Origin: Syncephalastrum monosporum B8922
Lineage: Eukaryota; Mucoromycota; Mucoromycetes; Mucorales; Syncephalastraceae
NCBI GenBank assembly: GCA_000697355.1
Contig: JNEN01001208.1
Span: 186,001 to 250,000, forward strand
Length of the DNA stretch: 64,000 nt
Reading direction: 5' to 3'
Under the pieces are notes generated by a model that did not search any database, was not told the DNA's origin, and saw nothing but the letters and a program-made list of their open reading frames with translations. Below are positions 13,791-28,661 of the stretch, piece after piece. The position numbers and the translations under genes are program-made. Position 1 is the first letter of the stretch, and each line of letters begins with the position of its first letter.

Positions 13791-14074
13791 GTAATTGATA
13801 CGGCCAACACCACCACCACCCCTCAGCCTTGCAGCCCCTCCTTCCACTCTCCAACTAATTCCACTCTCCAACTACGATCGATTTGGACCACAGCAGCTGT
13901 CGCAACCTAAATAGGATGATTCTCTTTGCGGACTACCGCAACTCGTATGCATTTAGCTTAGGGACCTTGTGTATCTATATTTTTCTAGCGTCATCGTCAT
14001 CGCTTGCAGCAAGAGTGGAGGGATGGGGGTGGCCACAAGGCTGCGGGGGGGTGGTTGTTGGCCGTATCAATTAC
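13791..14074. mobile_element. MITE with ~60-bp terminal inverted repeats
   Basis: The left end GTAATTGATACGGCCAAC and the right end GTTGGCCGTATCAATTAC are exact inverted repeats. The inverted similarity continues inward for about 60 bp through CACC-rich, CAGCCTTG and TCCACTCT blocks. The element is about 284 bp with no coding capacity. Comparison with duplication copy 1 shows the empty site; a possible 3-bp target duplication (ATG) flanks it once a few extra end bases are included. A similar end (GTTGGCCGTATCA) recurs near 38490. The superfamily is unassigned; a 3-bp target site would fit PIF/Harbinger. Confidence 0.8.
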
Positions 14075-14270
14075 CAGATGAAATATCCTGATACATGGTT
14101 TGACAAAAGAAATTAGATGCGTGCCCTACACGGGCGCTTTAGTTAAATGCAGTTGCGGCCTGCCGCCTTGCGCGTGCAGGAGCGAACCGGCTCTGCTGTG
14201 GGTATGTCGAAAGTGCACTTCAGTCGAACGACAACTGACTTTAGAATATAGGCTAGCTCCGGTGACTTTA

Positions 14271-14548
14271 TTAAAGACCAATTTCACATAATTCACAATC
14301 TGTTGCGTCAACACAACCAGAACACGGATCTCCAGTCGGCTGTCTTCGTACGTGCTTTTGACCTACATATTTTGTACAAGACAGTATTCGTTAGTTATGC
14401 GTGAATGTCTTTCAACTTGTCGTGTCTTACTCGATGGGAGTTGATTCACACCATCTCTTTTTATGGTACGTCTCTCGGGAAGAGCGCAAACTTGCAGGAG
14501 GATAATCGCAATAGCAAAGAAGAGAACAGCTGAGAGTCTTGATAGCAT
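14271..14548 (-). CDS. Small secreted cysteine-rich peptide, paralogue B
   Basis: Two exons, 14548-14431 (118 bp, identical in length to paralogue A) and 14362-14271, join in phase to 69 residues. Signal peptide MLSRLSAVLFFAIAIILLQV; propeptide with RR (26-27), KR (30-31) and RR (45-46); predicted mature part of 23 residues beginning with Gln and carrying C-x2-C-x5-C-x2-C. The intron has a GTAAGA donor, CTAAC branch site and TAG acceptor. An in-frame ATG further upstream (14617) exists, but the start conserved with paralogue A is preferred and places the signal peptide at the N-terminus. The mature parts share the Cys residues, one Asp-Pro pair and little else, which suggests fast evolution under a conserved fold. 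Function unknown. Confidence 0.68.
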
Positions 14549-14613
14549 GAGTGGGCCAGCGAAAGAGAATGAAATGCGCACAGTTAACTGATGAAAAGAA
14601 AAGAAAAATACAA

Positions 14614-14632
14614 GCATTTATATATTTTCTCT
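14614..14632 (-). promoter_or_regulatory. TATA box of secreted peptide B
   Basis: CATTTATATATTTTCTC on the plus strand, equivalent to the box at 7423-7441, about 70-80 bp upstream of the ATG at 14548. Confidence 0.6.
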
Positions 14633-15065
14633 TCCCCTCCTCCAACATCTTTCTAGTGCTTCGCACTTTTGGGGAGCGCACATGCATACGTATACAAGCA
14701 CATACAGATCCCCGCTTGCTCGCTTCTGTGCATGCATGTGTACCCAAGAAAAGACTGACCGGAGAAAGAATAACGAAACGCAGCAGGGCGATACATAATG
14801 CCAGCTAACTATCTGGAGGTTATGAAGACTAATGATGATGGAAAGTAAATGCTGGCGAACTCAGTTGGTATAAAGACCACTAAAGAAAAGCCAGCGCTTG
14901 AATTACGCCTTCTCTCCAACATATGTTTACGGCAGGGAGAAAATACTCCCTAATAACTGCGCTTAGGGACACAGGGACGCTCTCACTTGGTTATCCCCGT
15001 ATCGCGCAAAGGATAGGTGACCCCTGAGACGATGCACCTGCCTAAAGGGCGTATGTACAACGACA

Positions 15066-15611
15066 GCTCCTAAAGCAAAACATTCTTCTTAGAATAGCCT
15101 TTTCAACAGCGCATCGGTTTCACACGTTAACGCAGGCGCACGGGTCATCATAGCTTGCACTTGTTCTTCGGGTCCCTCCTGTCCGAGTCGAAGGCTAGCT
15201 GAGGCTAAGGCCCTAGACCCCTTTGATCGGGGCTTGAGTGAAAATCATGCTGCAAAGTTTTCCTTTATGTGTATGCATGATATACATATCGTATACAGCA
15301 TGTAGATACCGATACATGCAACCTGTATGTCATAAGCGGGCCGACGAGTATATTGGTATATGTAGATAACGATATCAGAAAAGGCACGTCGCAGCTAATC
15401 CCCCTATATTTTATTTTCGCCTATTTCTCCTGTGAATTTTCGGCGTAAAGTCTTCACCATTTTTTTTTTTTTTTTTTGGTAGATAGAGTGGCATTTTTCA
15501 CCAATGAGTGGTGAAATACATTGCTGAGATAAACCAGGAAGGCTGTCAAAGTGGCGCTCCGCCTGAACCACACATTTCTCAGTTTCCTGTACCTCTATCT
15601 GCTGATCAATC
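15066..15611. other. Gene-free stretch left of the zinc-ribbon gene
   Basis: Contains a 17-nt T run at about 15462-15478 and short repeats (TATACATATCGTATACA near 15280). It is the promoter side of the ZNRD2-like gene. No gene supported. Confidence 0.5.
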
Positions 15612-16657
15612 ATGTTGCAAAACCCGAGTTCAGGTAGCAGTGACAATGCAATGTCACTCCTGAGCACGTATATGCTCCAGGGCTGGGTATGCTTGACTTG
15701 TATGCACATTGTGTTATTCATCACCTGCTTTCTCAAAGGTCATGACGAATGAAAAGTGCAAGGTGCCCGATTGTTATGTGCCCATTATGCGTTCCAAGGA
15801 TGGTTCTGTCCACTTTTGCGTCACCCACGACGCACTTCCGACCCAGTCGTCTTCCTCTTCCTCTTCCTCTACCAAATCACCCGCTAGCATACCCACTCCC
15901 GAAAAGGAAACGGCTCCTCCAGCGAAGCGAGGTGCTATATCTGAGGAGGAGGAGCGAGAGGAACAGCCCGCCAAGCGCGCAGCCGTACCGAGCCCCACAG
16001 ATGAGCAGCGGATAGCACGCGAACGTCGTGAACAATCGAGCCGTGCCTCCGAACTAATTGGAAAACGTCTCCTGCAGCGCTGGGCCCTCCTCAACGATGT
16101 GTGCCCTAATCCTACTTGCTACGCTGTAGGTTTTTGACTCAAATATCCCACAGATGAACTCATGAGCATATTAGATTCCCTTGATGCGCGATCCATCCAA
16201 ACGCATGACTTGCGTCATTTGCGACCGCGTCTATCTCACGGAAGAGCAGGCTACCAAGGAAGAGAACAAGAAGAAACAAGCCTCTACTGCTCCTGCTCCT
16301 GCTCCTGCTCCTGCTACTCCTGCTACTACTGTTGCTCCTGCTGCTCCTGCTGCTCCTTTAGCGTCAGAAGCCACACACGTCACAACATCCTCATCTGCAC
16401 TCGACGCAGATCTCACTGCAGCACCGCCTGCTATTGTGAAGCAGGAGGAAACACCACAGACGAGCACACGGACCCACAAATTCTCTTTCGAGGCGAATGC
16501 CTATTGCAGTTCGATCCGAAGGCAGCTGGATGCGCTAACCTTCAAGATCGAGCGCGAGTCTGACCCCGCCAAGCTAAAGCTCCTGTTTGAAGCCATCACA
16601 GCCGGCGCGGTCGCCATTCGTACCTGTGCAGAGACTGAAGCAAGCCTGTCACCTTAA
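15612..16657 (+). CDS. ZNRD2/SSSCA1-like tandem zinc-ribbon protein
   Basis: Three exons (15612-15686, 15739-16125, 16175-16657) join in phase to 314 residues. The SSSCA1 zinc-ribbon pattern (helix LLxxYMLQGW, then C-x4-C, PLMR, C-x2-C/H) occurs twice. Ribbon 1 is split by intron 1: YMLQGW, then VMTNEKCKVPDCYVPIMR and HFCVTHD. Ribbon 2 spans intron 2: IGKRLLQRWALLNDVCPNP, then IPLMRDPSKRMTCVICD. Between and after the ribbons are low-complexity Ser/Glu and Ala/Pro segments; the C-terminal 60 residues are helical. The exact role in fungi is not established; the human relative ZNRD2 was found as an autoantigen. The first exon is supported by the motif becoming whole only after splicing. Ribbon 1 ends C-x2-H rather than C-x2-C. 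Confidence 0.85.
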
Positions 16658-17701
16658 TACTGTAATATGGAAGTAATGCAATACAAGATCTAGAGAGCGG
16701 TGTCAGTATCTTCTTCGTCGATGTCTCGAGTACAATAGAGAATGCGTACATACATTATACACATATCCAGAAATACATAGAAGCACATAGATCGGAAAGC
16801 GATGTATTCCAGGTCTACGTACAGAACATTTGAGTGGATCGGTCTGACAGACGAACGACGATAGTATTGAAAGTGAGAGCTTACATGATAATTATTCTCA
16901 CCAAATCAGTTTAATCTGATGGAGGCACAGCGGCGTGATTTTCTGATCGGTCATGGCTAGCATATAGCATATGTATGATCATACGCGCAAGTATGGACAC
17001 TGTGCGTCTGCTGCATCATATTTCTACGTATAGCACCAATCCCACTGCAGTAATACTTTAGCTGTCATATACCAGCCGAGTTTTATGTATGGTACAGGCG
17101 AGCATTACAGAAAGACAATAAGTGGCGCATAGGCAGCCGATGATTTCTGCCATGCTTGGCGGACGTAGTAGATAGAACCTGCAAAATGAATGGCACATTG
17201 TATGGCTACGGCGCCAATATATATCGGCAGGGCAAGCAGGGGATGAACACTGTATTGTTTCTTGAAACCATGGTCAGCTGGGTGTGGTCAATCTACCAAG
17301 ACCAAGATTAGATTTGGCGCTCAGGATGGCACAGAGAGAATTTGACTCAAAACCACTTCAGCTTGCTTTTCCATGTGTACCACTGAATGAATGAAATAGT
17401 CCGATGAGTGTTAAGGTATAGGTACTATGTAAGTCTACACCATTTATTTTTCGTGTGCTAAATTTTGTATATTGCAATTCCCTGCGTAACCCAACGCCTT
17501 TGCCTGCTAATTTGGCTTACTACGTGAAGGATAACGTACTGGAAGCTTTATCCATTGATGTGCTGTTGGGGAGCTCATGTCCGAACAGGAGATTTTTTTT
17601 AATCTGAATTTCATGCTGAACTCAATGTCAATTTCTGGTCTTCTCTTGTTGGTCGCGGTCGATTTTTTTTTCTTTGCATTCCAGTGTTTGAACCTTCAGC
17701 C
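16658..17701. other. Gene-free stretch between ZNRD2-like and Grc3 genes
   Basis: AT-rich with no coding character. A pyrimidine-rich TTTTTTTTCTTTGCATTCCAG just before the Grc3 ATG could be the end of a 5'-UTR intron. Confidence 0.5.
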
Positions 17702-20497
17702 ATGGCAAGCAACAAGAAATCAACTAGAAAAGTCGCCACTAAAGCGCGAGGCAAACCCAAGACTGGAAAAGTGAGCAATGCTTCGGATGCATCCAAGTCA
17801 GACCTCGAACACGTACATTTCGTCAAACAAGTGACAGCTGTTGCGATTGACGTCCCTCCCCGATTCGCTGCCCATTTCGAAGCATTGAAGAAACACCAAA
17901 ACGACAACGCTCAGCTCAAAACACCCAAGCGAAAGACTGTGACACCCAAGAAGAAGACTACAGCACCTCCCAGGGCAGACAAAGTCCAACAGGGACAGCA
18001 ACAACAAGAACAACAAACAGAACAGTCGTCGTCGCGAAAGCGTCCTGCTGCACCAGAACCTGCGCCACCCAAGCGCACGCGAAGAAAGGAAAGCGCGCTA
18101 GCCCTGCGCCGCCGCCTGCGTGAAGAGGCGCTGCAGGCGTCGGAAAAGTTTGCAGCAGAACACACACCGACACCTCCTCACGAATCCAAGCCAGATACGC
18201 CTCGGCAAGAGCCCACAGTACGACAAGAAGAAAAAGAAGAAAAAGAAGAAAAAAAAGAGAAAGGTGAGCCGCCTTCCACGGTTGAAAAACAGCCTACGCC
18301 GCCGAAACGCCTCAGTGCGGTTGCGATGCGCCGCTTGCGCGAGCGCCAGGCTGCCTCCCCCGTGTCGCCTGTCGAAACCACTGTCGAGACGGTACGAACT
18401 GCAGTCAGGTCAACTACGGTCGAAACTACTATGATCGAAGCAACAACGGCCCCGGCCGCGCGTCCCATCATCAACCGCGCTCGTCAAAAGTAAGCAAGCA
18501 AGCGGGAGCAATATAACCCAGAGGAACTCACTCACTCCTGCCTAGGTTGATCAACGAGGCAAAGCACGGCACGTTTGAGCCCTCGGCCAACAATGTCGTC
18601 GCGTTTGAAGCCAATGACGAGCCACACCTCTGCGTTGCACTCAAAAAAGACGAGGTATGAGGATCTTGCTGTGGTCCGGCTCTCTTTTGCTCATCGTTAT
18701 TTGGATGTCTATAGATATTTGCCTTCTCAGGCATGGCTCTGATCGCACCCTTGATGGGCGCGATCAACATCAACGGAAGCGTCTGCTCTGCACCGGGCGA
18801 CGTCATGACCCATATCACGCACGACACCTTTCCAGCACCCGATTCCCTTGCCTTTTGGCCCGTATTTTCGCCCCGCTCGCATGCGCGCATGACCCTCAAA
18901 GCTACTGCGCGCAGCAAGTCCTCTTCAACGGAAAATGGTGCTATTGCGTCCAAAGTCGATATTGATTGGGCGACCTTGTTAACGAAGCTCTGCACGCCGC
19001 AGACCAAGGCTGTTTTGGTCATTAAAAGCTTAGCCTGGTGCGGGCTGGCTGACATTGGTCGCTACATTGATTTCAGGGATGTGTTTGCTCTCCATCATCC
19101 CCACTCTTACGAGCCCATGAATTCCGTCCCCGGTTTCCAGTTTGTAAGTCTCGAGATGCGTTTCGCGTGGAGGGATTCCTAATATCTATTTCATCAGGAA
19201 CCTTATGACTCTAGGAATAGCAAGTTCTTGACCATGCCGCCCAAATGGGAGAAAATGGTGGAACAAGAGATCCAGGCTCGCATGAACGGCGTCTTTTCGG
19301 CAGTCGTGTGCGGCCCGCAAGGCTGTGGCAAGTCCAGCTTTAGCCGTTTCCTCGTCAACCGTCTCTTGAATGTGTAAGCTTCTCCCTCCTCTACTGGCTC
19401 CGCCTACGTAGAAAATCTCACCGTCTTTAAAAGGCACAAGCGTGTAGCATTCATCGAGACCGATCTCGGCCAAGCCGAACTCGCGCCGGCCGGTATTGTG
19501 ACGCTCCACATCCTCGACGCGCCGCTGCTAGGCCCACCCTTTACGCACCAGCACATTCCCCCCACCCAGAGCGTCTTTCTCGGTTCGCTCTCGCAAAAGG
19601 AAAATCCAGGCTACTATCTCGATGGCGTCGCCGAGCTCGTCAGAACCTGGCAGCAGCAGTATGAGGACGTGCCACTGGTGATCAACACGAGCGGCTGGAT
19701 CACGAGTCTCGGTTTTGATCTGCTCATTAGCCTCGTCCGGGACGCCAACCCGCATAGCATCTTCCAGTTTTGCGTGCCGATCCGGGAGAACAATATCGCC
19801 AGCTCGTTCGAGGCCTCGGTCACGCCCATAGGCAGCGCACCTCGTACCGTCTACAAGCTGGATTCCATCCTGGCCGCGCATGAAGAGCAAGACCCGCGCC
19901 GCTCCATCGATTGCCGGACGCTGACGACTCTGTCCTACTTTTATCAGGAGCGCGAAGCGTTTGGCCAGCTCCATCGCCGCTGGTGGCGTCTCGATCGCCC
20001 ACTCACGCAGCAGCCGCCGTGGCAGCTCGCTTGGAAGGGCCTTCAGCATATGTGGCACCTCTACGACGACGTCCAACCTGACCAGCTCCTGTACTCGCTC
20101 AATGGTACGGTTGTCGCCTTGTTTGAGCGCCTCAAAGACGCGACACAGGAGGAAGGGGAGGAAGAGGTCCGCAAGATGGTAAGCAAACGGAAATAGATTA
20201 CCCGTGGATAGGCACACTTACACTGTTTTTATAATATAGCCCACGTATGCGCCGGGTGCTTATAGTATGCCACCCCCTGTACGTGGCATGTCGTGCCTCG
20301 GTCTGGGTATCATCCGTGCGGTGGATCAAGACAAGCAAGCCCTGCATATCTTATCGCCTCTCCCTCTCAAAGAGCTCAAAAAAGTGTATGCCATCGCCAG
20401 GGGCCATACGACCTTGCCTCTCGGCTGCTTCAGCGACGACGACGATCCTGACTGGGTCAACACACCCTATGTCACCACTGACTACCCGTTTGCTTGA
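17702..20497 (+). CDS. Grc3/NOL9 polynucleotide 5'-hydroxyl kinase
   Basis: Six exons (17702-18489, 18546-18654, 18715-19143, 19198-19373, 19434-20178, 20240-20497) join in phase to 834 residues. The first ~270 residues are a low-complexity Lys/Gln/Glu/Pro-rich arm with several basic clusters (KRTRRK, RRRLREE), probably nucleolar. The kinase core has Walker A GPQGCGKSS (about 481-489), AFIETDLGQAE (Walker B/lid region of Clp1-type kinases), LVINTSGWITSLGFDLL and a conserved C-terminal domain (GMSCLGLGIIRAVD, LHILSPLP). Grc3 phosphorylates the ITS2 RNA end and acts with Las1 in pre-rRNA processing and Pol I termination. The tail is spliced 181 bp before the next gene. Confidence 0.93.
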
Positions 20498-20678
20498 TGA
20501 AATTACTTAGATAACGTTTGATAATGGGAATACACATACATCTACTTGCTATGTTTGCATACTTGTACCTTTTTTCGTTCCGGCTAAAAAGATGTCCGTG
20601 CATGGCGGGGTAAAAGAGAGGGGGGGGGGCTGTCAAAATTAGGGTGAGTGCTTGCTTGTTGTCTTTATTTTCAAGAAC

Positions 20679-24427
<3,749 letters not shown>

Positions 24428-24658
24428 TATCACACATTATCATTATCATTACTACCTAGAAACAGGAATCAGAAGAAACAAGAGAAATGCATAGACTTAT
24501 ACATATTTTTGTTCGATGGGATATGTCCGTTGGTAGTCGTGTGCCTCTCGTGCTGTCATGTGTTACACTGGGTATGCCTCATGGGTTAAACCCTGTTGTC
24601 TTTTTGGTTTTTTCCCTTTGTCTGCTTTCCTTTCCAACTTGTTCTTTCTTTTTCTCCT

Positions 24659-26184
24659 ATGGCGGCCTTCTTTGATGCCTTGTCCGCGCAGGCGAGTACA
24701 GAGTATCCAATATCGCAAGACTCGAATGCCTCGAGCAGCGTCATCATGTTTGAATCGGCGATGGCGGACACGCCTCAGCCGATCCGGACGCCCACACCCT
24801 TTCGTACAGCCGGGGAGATTGACACAGACGAGCCGATTGCACCCTCCATGTTTGCCGTCTATCAAGGTAAGTCTCTGATAGTCCTTCATCAAGTATGGTA
24901 TTCATGAAGCGCAGAACATTTGCCGCGGTGGCAAAGAGTGAGCGACACTTTTAAAGCTCGGCGACAAGGTACGCAGTGCGTTTCTTTGTCAGCAAACAAA
25001 AGACTCATTTCATGGTGCTGCAGAACTCCACAAGGACATTGGTGCACTGATGCAGGAGCTGCAGACCGTGGAAGATGAATTCGAAAAAAAGAACAGTGCG
25101 CTGCATAACAAGGTCGAGCAATCCTACCTCGAGCTCTCAAACGAGCTGGTCGACCGCAAGACGCTCCTGGAGACAGAGAAAAAGAAGTTTTATCGCGAGC
25201 GTGAGCTCATCCAAGGTATACTCCATATCATAACTGTTACGTAGTGTTTACATTGCATGTGATCTCAACCATTGCGTGTTTGTTTATGCATGCACAGAGG
25301 TGCGCAAATTCCAAAATGAAAAGGTCAAACTCAACATTGGCGGCGACTTTTTCACGACGTCCTTGACCACGCTCACAAGAGACCCAAATTCGCTTCTTGC
25401 TAAACGTGTTACCGACCCCAAACTCTCCAGGCGTCGTGAAGCAGATGGCTCCTTCTTTATTGACCGCGACAGCACCGTCTTCCGTATCGTCCTTAACTAT
25501 TTGCGCGATCAGCGGGTATGCTTGCCATGATTGTGTGGTTTGTGTCATTAACTCTTCGCATATATTCCATGTAATTTTAGATCCCAGATAGTGTGCGAGA
25601 TGATCCAAAAGTGTAAGTCAATGGTGAAAGAGGCGTGGCGCCTGGAATACTCACCATTGGTCAACAGTATGGACGAGTTGATGCAGGAGGCACAATACTA
25701 CCAGATACGAGGTTTGTCCCCCCAACATCCGACAACATACTATGTATATGTCTGACCGTCTTGTTAGATTTGATGAAGCTACGCTGGACAGGTCTCCCTG
25801 TGGTCACACAAGGTAATAATGTAGACTTGCTCAATACACGCATGCCATCCATCTCATACAGGAATACTGTCCATGGCAGAGGAACTCGCGCGGCTCTACC
25901 CGCCCTCTTCCACGCCGTCTGTCACCTTTAAGCTTGAGCACAAAAACATGCACGGGCTTGACTTTAGCCACTACAAAATCGACCCTCGTTCTTCGTTTGC
26001 GCACAGTAACCTGGAAGGCTGCCGCTTTGACGAGGCCTGGTTCGAGTTTGATTTTGAGCAGCAAGTCGATTTCAGGTACGCGTACCTGCGAGGCGCACGC
26101 TTTCCCGAACCAGGTACGCCGCACCGTGTTCCTGGCGTGCAGTTCAAACTCGAGGGTGCCATCACTGACGGCAGCACGCTCTGA
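24659..26184 (+). CDS. KCTD-like BTB/POZ (T1) domain protein with pentapeptide-like tail
   Basis: Eight exons (24659-24866, 24915-24968, 25024-25215, 25298-25515, 25581-25612, 25668-25711, 25768-25812, 25862-26184) join in phase to 371 residues. A coiled coil (about 90-150, LHKDIGALMQELQTVEDEFE onward) precedes a T1-type BTB fold: VKLNIGGDFFTTSLTTLTRD, DGSFFIDRDSTVFRIVLNYL. The C-terminal part has pentapeptide-like spacing (MHGLDFSHYKI, NLEGCRFDEAWF, YAYLRGARF). KCTD proteins often act as Cul3 adaptors or scaffold subunits; the target here is unknown. Two exons are tiny (32 and 44 bp). Converges with the Zds-like gene with 333 bp between stops. Confidence 0.88.
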
Positions 26185-26517
26185 AAAGGAGCAAAAGATA
26201 TATCTTGCTTTTTAATATACCCCCGCCTGATACTCGTGGTAGCCGGTCCGGCCCCGAACCTCTATTTCATAGCCCTGCGATGAAGGGAAGAAAAAACGAA
26301 CGTAAAAAAAAAAAAAGGCAAACTTTGTTAAAAAATGTGAAATGGCGGCGAGTGCGCCAATGCGTGTGCGTATTGGGATCGTGTTGGAAAAAGGGCGGCA
26401 GGTTGAGGGATATTACGAAAACAAATGGTAAGGGACACAAATAGAGTGGCGATAGATGTACAAACAGAAGAAGATGAAGAAAAAATAGAGAAGAGGTCAT
26501 GAGACCCCCTCATACTG
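26185..26517. other. Convergent 3' intergenic gap
   Basis: Shared 3' region of the KCTD-like and Zds-like genes; A-rich (AAAAAAAAAAAA near 26306). No gene. Confidence 0.5.
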
Positions 26518-28661
26518 TTACTTGGGTCGATGGTAAAAGCTCAGGGGCACGTCGTCTTCTGCATCCGCCGTCTGTGCCTGAGGATAGGATGGGCGCGTCT
26601 CATGCGTGGTATGATGTTGATGATGGTGATGGATCTTTTCGTCCAAAGGCGTCTGGGGTTGTTTTGAGGACAAGGGTGGCGAGTGTGGGGATGATCGAGG
26701 TTGAGGTTGCAGTTCTGGTTGCGGTTGCGATGGAGGTTGCTGGGTGGCCGAAGGATTGATGATGGAGAGATACCAGAACATAAAGTTAGATATAACGACC
26801 TGCTGGTGCAAGGGCCGCCGCGGGTTGGCGAGCTTCATGTGCGACAGACGGTACACCGCTCTTTCTACGTGGATCGGCAGTCGATAGCTGTGAATGTACT
26901 GCCGTGGCATCAGCGTGTATGGCTGCTCCAAACGATGGCTGGTCGGTTCGGGTGGGCTTAGTTCGTCTTTTTTATTGGACTTGAGCGAGAACGTGCGCAA
27001 AAGTGAGGCGAGGCCGCCCTTTTTACTCTTTTTGCTTGCAGTGCTGTGCGTCGAGTTGCCGCGCGTCAATTTGTTACGCTGTTCGTCGTCAACCTTGACC
27101 GAGTTGCGCCTTTTGTTTTTCTTGTCACCCAGCAAGTTGCCGAGCCACGATGATTTACGCTCAACCTTTTTGTCAGTGGACGAGCCGGAGGACTGGGTCG
27201 AGAAGCGTTTGAAACTGGGTCGCTTGGGCGTTAATGGACGCTCCGCTGTTGATGGCTCTGAATCAGGTGGAGAAGAGGGTGTCGGTGGTGGTATGGATGA
27301 TGCTGGCGATGATGATATGGAGGGAATCTCGAGCTTTTCTTCCGCTTCGTTGGATGACTCCTCCTCTGGTTCTTCACGGATTTGGCTCAGGTCGGTCGGC
27401 TTTTCTTGGTCTGGTTGCTGTTCTTCTTGCTGCTGTTGCTGCATCGGAGTGAGGTAGAGCGATTCTGCATCATGGACGCGAGACAAGATGCCGTGCTGGG
27501 AGTCACCCTCGAAACTGCTGCTGCCAAAATCGATAAACTCGCTCAGGCTCACGGGTCGGTCGTACAAGCTGACGCCTTCCCCCGAGATCTGTCTCGTTTC
27601 TTCCTCATCCTCATCCTCGTCCTCCTGTTTTGTATGCCGCGATCCGCGTCGTCTGCGCTCGCCGCCCTCACGGCCACGCCGTCGGGCCGAAAAGGCGGAG
27701 CGGCGCAAGAGAGCCCGGTTCTGGGTAGGAGCGGTCAAAACAGGCGAAGTGTCGGCCGATGTCGATTGTCGGGAGAAAGCATTATGATGATGGTCTGTGC
27801 AACATTAGCAAAACGATGTCATTGTTATATAAATAACTCGCTCGCACCTTTTTCTTGATCAAGGCTAAAAGGGGGCAGTTCTGCATCGCTTGGGCTGACG
27901 GGCGAGTCGCTGCTGCTGGAGGTCGTGGTGTCGTCCTCGTCGAGATCGCTTGCCGAGACGGACCGGTTCAGGCGCGACTTTTGCCGCTTTATTTTCGAGT
28001 CGCGTCGAGTCGGGGATGCACCATGCACCTCGAGCCAGCTCACAAATTCACTCGGGGCTATCTGGGGATGCTTATGCGCAGGCACCCTTTTTCGAGGTTT
28101 AGTAGTGTGGGCCAAGACTCGGACTCTGAGGGGATTGTTATCTTACCAGATGAGGTTGGAAAGTTCAGTCACAGTCTCGGCTGCAGTCGTACTGTTATTA
28201 CTGTTATTATTACTATCGTTGTTGTTGTTGTTGTTGTTGTTGTTGTCGCTAGCGTGGTTGCTGTCTTTTGGGTTGGCATCGGCGTGTTGGTTTTCAAATT
28301 GGCCCAGGTGGTTGCCACCCTCTTGTGCTGCATCTTTTGCCTCTGCCGCATCATGTTTAATATGCGTGTTTTTGTTGTCGTGTGCAGTTCGGTCGAGATA
28401 CTCGGACAGCATCATAGCGAGGTAGACACCCGAGTCTGTTTTTTGCGTCGCTGTGCTTTTTTCGTCTTGTTTTGTTGTAGTGTCGTCAACCTGACCATTC
28501 CCTTCTGCCTGGTCAGGCCCAGAAGCCTCATCATCTCGCTGCTTGACACCGTTTATGTCTGCATTATGATGCATCGTTGGTGTCGTCGTCATTTCTGTCG
28601 AGGTTGGCATTGGAAACGGTGGAGTGTCCTGGGCTCTGTCTCTGCCTTTGAAAATAAACAC
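26518..28661 (-). CDS. Zds1/Zds2-like cell-cycle regulator
   Basis: Three exons (28661-28147, 28086-27848, 27794-26518) join in phase to 676 residues. Intron 1 has a textbook CTACTAAAC branch site. The protein is mostly disordered: Asn run in exon 1, Ser/Asp/Glu-rich blocks, poly-Gln, PP-rich and His-rich tail. The conserved part is near 560-610: YTLMPRQYIHSYRLPIHVER, then YRLSHMKLANPRRPLHQQV and SNFMFWYLSI, the Zds C-terminal domain. In yeast this domain binds PP2A-Cdc55 and controls mitotic entry and Cdc14 release; the same partner is inferred here. An upstream motif IAPSEFVSWLEVHG is also typical of fungal homologues. The start codon is uncertain; a second ATG lies 17 codons downstream. 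Confidence 0.85.

Larger units (their letters stand above)
13450..15065. repeat. Segmental duplication, copy 2
   Basis: Colinear with 6653-7880 on the same strand; includes the second secreted-peptide gene and its promoter and 3' flank. It is about 400 bp longer, mainly because of the TIR element at 13791-14074, which interrupts sequence continuous in copy 1 (TTGAATGAAATATCC). Confidence 0.85.

Noticed and set aside
28200..28250. GTT trinucleotide run as a free microsatellite
   Set aside because: It encodes the poly-Asn run in exon 1 of the Zds-like gene, so it is explained by coding sequence.
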